Assembly: GCF_900099835.1 (NCBI RefSeq)
Contig: NZ_FNKP01000004.1
Coordinates: forward strand, 186,001-250,000
DNA from: Paraburkholderia fungorum
GTDB taxonomy: Bacteria > Pseudomonadota > Gammaproteobacteria > Burkholderiales > Burkholderiaceae
Direction: 5' to 3'
DNA: 64,000 nt
The notes under the pieces were generated by a model. The model made no database searches. It saw nothing but the letters and a program-made list of their open reading frames with translations, and was not told the origin of the DNA. The position numbers were made by a program, and so were the translations under genes. Of this stretch, positions 58,596 through 64,000 are shown piece by piece; the first letter of the stretch is position 1; every line of letters begins with the position of its first letter.

Positions 58596-59493
58596 GGGTG
58601 GTCAGTGGGAAGGTTTGAGGACTGACAAGTTCCGGGTCCGGTCCGCCGCGTTCTCCGGTGTCGAGCGCGCTGATTGCCTGGACCTCGTCAGCCGCAAGCG
58701 CGAAGCTGAAAATATCGATGTTCTCGGCGATTCGTTCCTGACGCACGGATTTGGGAATTGGACAGGTGCCTATCTGGATCTGCCAGCGCAGAATGATCTG
58801 TGCGGGACTTTTTCCGTACTTTGCGGCGAGTTGAGCCACGCCCGGATGGGACAGCGGATCGAGCACCCTTCCCGACGCTTTTGCTTTCTCTCCGTCACGC
58901 TTGATACCGCCGATGGGAGACCACGCTTGCGTAACGATCCCCAGCTTCCCGTCGGCTTCGCGAAGTTCCTTTTGGGTGAAGAACGGGTGTACTTCTATCT
59001 GGTTCACAGCCGGGATATGTCCGGTTTGCTCGATCAGGTTGCGAAGATGAGCAGAGCTGAAGTTGCACACCCCGATCGCCCGGACGCGCCCCTCCTCAAC
59101 AAGCTTCATCGCGGCTCTGTAAGATGCGACAGTTTCATCAAAGGCCGAAGGGACGGGCCAATGAGTCAGATACAGATCCAGATAGTCGAATCCGAGCTTG
59201 CGCAGACTTCTATCGAAGGCATGGAGAGTCTGGTCGTAACCGTAGTCCGTCATCCACACCTTGGTCGTAACAAAAATATCCTCGCGAGGTACACCGGAAG
59301 CGCGAACCGCTTCACCCACCTGCTGCTCATTCATGTAGGCCGCGGCCGTATCGATAAGCCGGTATCCGTTGGCGACTGCCGACTGCACGGCATTCACCGT
59401 CTGTTCCGGCTCACTTCGAAACACCCCGAAGCCGAAGCCAGGCATCTCGATTCCATTGTTCAGCTTGAAAACAGGGCCTTTGAAAGTCGCCAT
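58588..59493 (-). CDS. Aldo/keto reductase
   Basis: 301 residues from ATG 59493 (GGAATCG upstream). Signature LIDTAAAYMNE with catalytic Asp and Tyr, Lys in VTTKVWMTDYG, His in LTHWPVPS; C-terminal IPKSVRQERIAENIDIF. NADPH-dependent reduction of aldehydes or ketones, cytoplasmic. In an operon with the downstream epoxide-hydrolase-like gene. Confidence 0.9.
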   Translation of the reverse strand: MATFKGPVFKLNNGIEMPGFGFGVFRSEPEQTVNAVQSAVANGYRLIDTAAAYMNEQQVGEAVRASGVPREDIFVTTKVWMTDYGYDQTLHAFDRSLRKLGFDYLDLYLTHWPVPSAFDETVASYRAAMKLVEEGRVRAIGVCNFSSAHLRNLIEQTGHIPAVNQIEVHPFFTQKELREADGKLGIVTQAWSPIGGIKRDGEKAKASGRVLDPLSHPGVAQLAAKYGKSPAQIILRWQIQIGTCPIPKSVRQERIAENIDIFSFALAADEVQAISALDTGERGGPDPELVSPQTFPLTTHD

Positions 59494-59608
59494 CGTCGAT
59501 TCCATTTGAGTTGATTGTCGTTACGCCGCTGTGTTCATCTGAAGCAACGTCGCTCTATCTCGTACCACGACGCCCGGCGCGTGTTGGCAGCAAGCGCGCT
59601 GGTCGAAG

Positions 59609-60709
59609 TCACGCGGGACTGACGTTGTGTAGGAATTTGACGAGATGCTCATTGACCACGTCCGTGGCTTCGTGCTGCACCCAATGGCCCACATCATCCA
59701 GGTCAAGGCTCCCCACGAGACCGGGAAGACCGGCACACATCTGGTTCGCCGTAATCGGATATAGCTCCTGCATGCCATCCGCTTTCCCCCAGATGAAAAA
59801 CGAGGGTTGGTTGATCCTTGCGCCCTTCCATGGAGCGGACAAGTAGAAATACGGCTCCGCGGCTCGATAGTAGTTCAAGCCACCATGGAAGCCAGTCCGC
59901 TGAAATTCAGCGATGTTGTAAGCGACATAATCGGGTTGCGCCCATGACGGTATAGGGATGGGCGCGGCACGGTGGAGGCTTCGGGCCGGATCCATCGGAC
60001 TCCAACGCTTGTCGGCTGGAGCAGAACCTGAGGCCCAATACAGCATTCCGGGTATGGTGACCGCGGCATCAGCCCAAATCTGATCGGCGTCGGGCCGGAT
60101 CTGTTCGAACATATAAAAGCGGTCTTGATGGCCCGATTTCCGCATGCGTTCAAACACGCTCACATCCCCACGCGGAACGTAGGGCACGCTCAGGCAAAAC
60201 ACCGCTGTAAATCGATCGGGACGCAGCAGCGCGGCGTTCCATGCGTGTGTGGCCCCCCAGTCGTGGCCCACGAGGACTGCCGTGGGGATATTCAGCGCGT
60301 CGAGTAGCCCAATCAGATCCCCTGTCGTGTGCAGCGGTGTGTACAACGTCGCGTCCGTGGGGGCGGAACTGCGGCCATAGCCGCGCATGTCCGGAGCAAT
60401 TGCCCGGTATCCGGCAGCCGATACCGTTTCCATCTGTCGGCGCCACGTATAGGACGTATCCGGAAAGCCATGGACAAAAAGCACAACCGGTCCATCTCCT
60501 TGCTCGGTGACGTGCAAAGAGATGCCATTGGTGCTGATGTCATACTCCTTGAATGTATGACCTCCGCCGGTCAGGGGACTTTGAGCGTTCGCCCGCTGAT
60601 CCAGCAACAGACTCGCGCCCAACGCAGTGCCATTGGCGAGGAACGTGCGGCGAGCAAGAGAGGATGGCGGTGTCAGAGCAGGTGCCGCTTCGGTGAAATT
60701 GCTATCCAT
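59609..60709 (-). CDS. Exported alpha/beta hydrolase with Tat-type signal
   Basis: 366 residues from ATG 60709; ATGs at 60730 and 60754 are alternatives. Twin-arginine signal LARRTFLANG (Arg20-Arg21) and hydrophobic stretch to NAQ. Then oxyanion HGFPD (80-84), nucleophile Asp150 in VGHDWGATHAW, late FFIWGKADGMQEL and VGHWVQHEA. Epoxide-hydrolase-like, probably folded before export to the periplasm. Divergent from the GlxA-type regulator. Confidence 0.85.
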   Translation of the reverse strand: MDSNFTEAAPALTPPSSLARRTFLANGTALGASLLLDQRANAQSPLTGGGHTFKEYDISTNGISLHVTEQGDGPVVLFVHGFPDTSYTWRRQMETVSAAGYRAIAPDMRGYGRSSAPTDATLYTPLHTTGDLIGLLDALNIPTAVLVGHDWGATHAWNAALLRPDRFTAVFCLSVPYVPRGDVSVFERMRKSGHQDRFYMFEQIRPDADQIWADAAVTIPGMLYWASGSAPADKRWSPMDPARSLHRAAPIPIPSWAQPDYVAYNIAEFQRTGFHGGLNYYRAAEPYFYLSAPWKGARINQPSFFIWGKADGMQELYPITANQMCAGLPGLVGSLDLDDVGHWVQHEATDVVNEHLVKFLHNVSPA

Positions 60710-60975
60710 GGAGTAGTCTCGGCTAGTCATGCTTCGGTTCGGGGACTCGCACATAGTAGAAGCCGGCGATCGGTCCGGCGGGTCGTTTATCCGACAATTC
60801 AGGCCATACTTGCGAAGCGACGTGTATGACGTCGGTATCGACCGCTAGAATCGCAGCCGGGGTCAGACGGAACCGCGAAGTCAGCGACAGCCGGCGCGCT
60901 GCTGGAAAGCCCTGCACACCTCGCCCGCATGTCAGAAGCATGTTCGGCTATACAACTTTCCCCAGAGGACATGTC

Positions 60976-61911
60976 ATGCTTCGTATCGGCTATATAGTCA
61001 CCCCGAATTTTCAGGTGATGATCTTCAGCGGCCTGACAGTGTTTGAAATGGCGAACCGTCTGACAAAAGAACCTCACTACGAGATACGTCTGATTTCTGA
61101 GGAAGGTGGGCCCGTCAAAAGTTCTCTCGGATACTCCGTCATGACGGACCGTTTCGATGAGGGTAGTTTCGATACGGTGATCATTGGCGGCGTTATAGAT
61201 GGCGTGTATGAGCCAAGCCCGGCACTGGTCGATTTTCTACAAACAGCGGTGAAGACCACCCGCCGTGTGGCCTCGATGTGCACCGGAGCATTCTTCCTGG
61301 CAAAAGCCGGGATTCTCGACGATCGACGCGCCACGACCCACTGGGCGCATGCTCGCGCATTGCAGAGCAGCTATCCGAAGATCAACGTCGCAGAAGATCG
61401 TATCTTCATCGTCGATGGTCCCGTATGGACATCTGCGGGCATGACAGCAGGGACCGATCTGGCGATTTCCATGGTAGAACGCGACCTCGGCGTAGAAATA
61501 GCCAGCACCATTGCCAAGCGGATGGTCATGTTCCACCGACGTGCCGGCGGGCAGCTGCAACACTCGACCTTGCTGGATCTCGAAGCCAGAAGTGATCGAA
61601 TCCAGACCGCATTGGTGTTTGCAAAGAATAATTTGCACACTCAGTTGACGGTGGACCGACTCGCCGAAGCCGCCAATTTGAGCGTGCGGCAGTTCACCCG
61701 CGCGTTCCGCGAGGAAACAGGGCAATCACCCGCGAAGGCTGTGGAAAATTTGCGGCTAGAAGCAGCGCGTCTCATGGTTGAGCAAGGCCGGTTGCCTATC
61801 GACGTTGTTGCGCGAGAGACTGGTTTTGCTGATCCAGACAGAATGCGTCGGGCGTTTTTGCGGGCGTTCGGTCAGCCGCCTCAAGCTGTTCGACGTGCAG
61901 CGCGGGGGTAA
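60976..61911 (+). CDS. GlxA-type AraC-family transcriptional regulator
   Basis: 311 residues from ATG 60976. N-terminal DJ-1/PfpI-like domain (IGYIVTPNFQVMIFSGLTVF, CTGAFFLAKAGILDDRRATTHW) with the Cys of the nucleophile elbow in SMCTGAFFLA, and a C-terminal double helix-turn-helix (LAEAANLSVRQFTRAFREET, VARETGFADPDRMRRAFLRA). Likely senses a small molecule and controls the divergent exported hydrolase and its neighbours. Confidence 0.9.
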   Translation: MLRIGYIVTPNFQVMIFSGLTVFEMANRLTKEPHYEIRLISEEGGPVKSSLGYSVMTDRFDEGSFDTVIIGGVIDGVYEPSPALVDFLQTAVKTTRRVASMCTGAFFLAKAGILDDRRATTHWAHARALQSSYPKINVAEDRIFIVDGPVWTSAGMTAGTDLAISMVERDLGVEIASTIAKRMVMFHRRAGGQLQHSTLLDLEARSDRIQTALVFAKNNLHTQLTVDRLAEAANLSVRQFTRAFREETGQSPAKAVENLRLEAARLMVEQGRLPIDVVARETGFADPDRMRRAFLRAFGQPPQAVRRAARG

Positions 61912-62071
61912 GCAAGCGGCTAAGGCGAACCGGGCAAAAGCGGACCAAGATCGAATCGTTGCTCGCTCCAATTCTCAACGCCGAGAAAGCGACCACGGAT
62001 GCTGTAAACCAAAGTGGCTCCTTTGGTGTCAGTACCGGTCATTCTGATCCATCTGTTCGACTGTCGCTTGT

Positions 62072-62119
62072 TGGCCGATCGGGTGAGTTCGCCAGCGGCC
62101 GCTTACTGGCTTTCCAGTT
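62072..62119 (-). repeat. 48-bp inverted repeat, right copy
   Basis: Reverse complement of 49254-49301 at 42 of 48 positions. It lies 120 bp before the tyrosine recombinase gene at 62242. Confidence 0.65.
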
Positions 62120-62241
62120 CGCTGAACATGGATTCGATTGAATGACTGGTTTGGAGGAAGCTGTCTGACCGGGTTGGGTCGGGCATCGCCCATCGGGAAT
62201 TGGCGCAGACTGACTCTCCCTTCATCAGAAAGGAGTTTGTC

Positions 62242-62868
62242 ATGGAATCGATCATCAGCACGAGCGTGCCTCATGTCCCGTGGAACAAGGGCAAGCTGAC
62301 CGGGCAAAAGTCACCGCTGAAGCTCAAGGAAATTTGGGCCATTCGAATCCGCCTTCAACTAGCCGGAAAAACCCGTGATCTGGCGATGTTCAATCTGGCA
62401 ATAGACAGCAAGCTGCGAGCGTGCGACCTGACGAAGCTGCGGGTGCGAGATGTCTGCATAGGCACTCGTGTAGCGCCCCGCGCGACTGTCATGCAGCAGA
62501 AGACGCAGCGGCCGGTGCAATTCGAGATCACCGAGCAAACGCGGGAAAGCGTCGAAAACTGGATCAGGACAGCTGGGCTGTCTACCTCCGACTTTCTGTT
62601 CCCCGGCCGAATTCACACGTCACCTCATCTTTCAACTCGTCAGTACGCGAGGATCGTGCATCGTTGGATAAAATCGATCGGGCTCGATGACACGGCCTAT
62701 GGCACGCATACGATGCGCCGAACGAAAGCATCGCTAATTTACCGCCGTACAAAGAACCTTCGGGCGGTACAGCTCCTGCTCGGCCATACAAAACTGGAGA
62801 GTACGGTCCGGTATCTCGGCATTGAGGTCGACGACGCGCTCGAGATGGCTGAACAAACCGAAGTGTGA
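62242..62868 (+). CDS. Short tyrosine recombinase
   Basis: 208 residues from ATG 62242 (AAAGGAG upstream). Only the catalytic domain is present: Arg in SKLRACDLTKLR, Lys region VMQQKTQRPVQFEI, HTMRRTKAS, LLLGHTKLESTVRYLGI with the Tyr nucleophile. The N-terminal arm-binding domain is missing, as in a widespread class of short recombinases in Proteobacteria. May relate to movement of the cargo region next to it. Confidence 0.85.
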   Translation: MESIISTSVPHVPWNKGKLTGQKSPLKLKEIWAIRIRLQLAGKTRDLAMFNLAIDSKLRACDLTKLRVRDVCIGTRVAPRATVMQQKTQRPVQFEITEQTRESVENWIRTAGLSTSDFLFPGRIHTSPHLSTRQYARIVHRWIKSIGLDDTAYGTHTMRRTKASLIYRRTKNLRAVQLLLGHTKLESTVRYLGIEVDDALEMAEQTEV

Positions 62869-63163
62869 GCATCCCGGCCGGGCGGCAATCGGACGCGGTC
62901 CGGCCATTAGCGGCCGGTCGAGGTCGTCATCCAGTTCGGCTAACGGAGACCCCATACGTCCCTGCTGAATGGCCGTTGTTCGGCAAGCTGATTTCCCTTG
63001 GGACTGCCGCAAGCCGGCCATGATGGGCCATTCGTCCGGCGCTACTGAATGGCCGGTCATGGGAAGAAAGAGGGCGTTCGCACAGCATCGCCGATCCATA
63101 GAATGGTACGTGTCGTTAGAAAGAGTCCAGACGCGCATTCGCAAGTCCGGGTTACCTCAAATA
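62869..63163. repeat. Intergenic region with AATGGCCG repeats
   Basis: AATGGCCG or its complement occurs at about 62901 (minus), 62968 (plus), 63026 (minus, imperfect) and 63048 (plus), among other GGCCGG motifs. No gene. Possibly recombination sites or remnants near the recombinase. Confidence 0.4.
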
Positions 63164-64000
63164 CTAATTCGTGAGATTCAGGGCTTCATCTGCTTCGCGC
63201 TTCGCGCCTTCGGCCGCGCCCTGCATATTGGTCGGAACCGGGGCAAGTTCAATCGTGACCTTCTCAAGCTTGCCTGTGAAGGCAAACGGCATCTTCTCCA
63301 TGTAGTCCATGAAAACGGGGGTGCCAGTGTCCTCACCCACATCCATAGTCTCGTCAAAAGAGTAGCGATTACGGACAGTTTGTTTGATATGTCCCTCGGC
63401 GACCTTTTTGTCGTTGACGTACAGAGTGCCGGTACCGCCCTTGCCCACGCCGCCGCCGTCATACGCAAATTCGAAGCGAATCTGAACCTTGCCGGCCGGC
63501 AACTTCTCGTTAGACGCGATCGTCGTGAACTCTTCCTTCATCCAGTTGTAGATGAACTGCGGTGTACCGTTGATGACCCGCAGCGCCCAGCCGGAAAAGA
63601 GGCCGCCTTGGGTAATCAGGATTCCGTTGGCGTCGCCATTGGTGTCGACATAGGCTGTGATCTTGTAGGACCGGTTTTTCATGTCCGGTGCGCTGCCTTC
63701 CGGGAGCCGCACCATGCCCGGATAAAACGTGATCTTGTTGACGCCCTCCAAAGCGCCGGCAGGACGACCTGTGAGCTTTGTACTGAAACGCTCGACTGCG
63801 CGATCGTCCAATGGAAGCACGTTGTATTTCCTCGCTTCGACCATGAACGCAGCCTGCATTTCCTTGAGCTTCTGCGGGTTCTGAGCCGAAAGATCATCGT
63901 GCTCTGTAAAGTCGTTGGCGAGGTTGTAGAGCTCCCAGGTATCTTTGTCGAAATTCCCCTTGGATTCTGCATCTGTCCACGGCTTCATGCCATGCGTCGT
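63164..64000 (-). CDS. Sulfatase (arylsulfatase family), C-terminal part
   Basis: The frame stays open to the window edge, so the gene is 5'-truncated by the window; 278 residues remain. The N-terminal part visible (WELYNLANDFTEHDDLSAQN, then QKLKEMQAAFMVEARKYNVL, PLDDR) is the C-terminal subdomain of bacterial arylsulfatases; the rest is the beta-rich tail domain (GGLFSGWALRVINGTPQFIY, GTLYVNDKKVAEGHI). The catalytic Cys/Ser motif lies outside the window. Confidence 0.85.
   Translation of the reverse strand, partial: TTHGMKPWTDAESKGNFDKDTWELYNLANDFTEHDDLSAQNPQKLKEMQAAFMVEARKYNVLPLDDRAVERFSTKLTGRPAGALEGVNKITFYPGMVRLPEGSAPDMKNRSYKITAYVDTNGDANGILITQGGLFSGWALRVINGTPQFIYNWMKEEFTTIASNEKLPAGKVQIRFEFAYDGGGVGKGGTGTLYVNDKKVAEGHIKQTVRNRYSFDETMDVGEDTGTPVFMDYMEKMPFAFTGKLEKVTIELAPVPTNMQGAAEGAKREADEALNLTN

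Noticed and set aside
1..64000. tRNA, rRNA and CRISPR array
   Set aside because: No cloverleaf-type GTTCRA-containing segment, rRNA stretch or regularly spaced direct repeats were noticed on either strand.

Overview
The window is GC-rich DNA with the gene style of Burkholderiaceae (Paraburkholderia, Caballeronia or Burkholderia). It most likely comes from a megaplasmid, a large plasmid or an integrated plasmid-like element. The evidence is an R64-type thin-pilus cluster, an actin-like (ParM/StbA) partition operon, a complete PRTRC (ParB-related, ThiF-related cassette) gene set, SSB, a zinc-ribbon primase and many small plasmid-type hypothetical genes. No rRNA, tRNA, CRISPR array or recognisable replication initiator gene was seen.

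Layout. 1-4.4 kb: end of a type IV pilus operon (ATPase, inner-membrane protein, pilin, PilV-like minor pilin, exported Cys-rich protein). 4.5-9.8 kb, minus strand: CAP-domain lipoprotein, a short operon with a FlhC-domain regulator and a long coiled-coil protein, and a NERD-domain membrane protein. 10-14.4 kb, plus strand: plasmid replication accessory genes (KfrB-like domain, SSB, primase). 14.4-16.5 kb, minus strand: small membrane proteins and the ParM-type (PRTRC D) partition operon with its operator repeats. 16.7-18.8 kb: a 760-bp hairpin-rich stretch without a credible gene, then a tyrosine recombinase with a Fis-like C-terminus. 18.9-31 kb: accessory region. In it, a DUF5131 (Gp37-like) pseudogene is split by about 6.5 kb of foreign DNA carrying an IS30 remnant and an AT-rich operon: 24-residue peptide, two paralogous TPR-type proteins, MFS exporter. 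31.3-49.1 kb, plus strand: conserved plasmid backbone with an N6-methylase-like protein, PRTRC ParB, E, C, F, B, A and ThiF, many small genes, and a MoxR ATPase with a VWA partner. 49.3-64 kb: chromosome-like cargo (MerR with oxidoreductase, two-component pair, Mn catalase, HicB-like antitoxin, NmrA, two alpha/beta hydrolases, aldo-keto reductase, GlxA-type regulator, tyrosine recombinase, sulfatase fragment).

How it works together. PRTRC A, B, C and ThiF look like a JAMM peptidase, an E2-like, a ubiquitin-like and an E1-like protein, so a bacterial ubiquitin-like conjugation cassette sits beside ParB and ParM partition proteins. Plus-strand backbone transcripts appear to share one promoter design at six places: an upstream box near GAAAGC-N7-GTTT, then 54-55 bp to the start of a -10 hexamer, then an initial transcribed hairpin GCGTC/GACGC followed by ATCGA. 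Many of the genes downstream have a short leader in which one segment can pair either with an upstream segment or with the Shine-Dalgarno/start region. Minus-strand backbone operons share a different promoter, CTTGACTT with a 15-bp spacer. These shared control elements and the peptide operon are the most interesting unexplained signals. All motif claims come from reading by eye; no database search or folding program was run.
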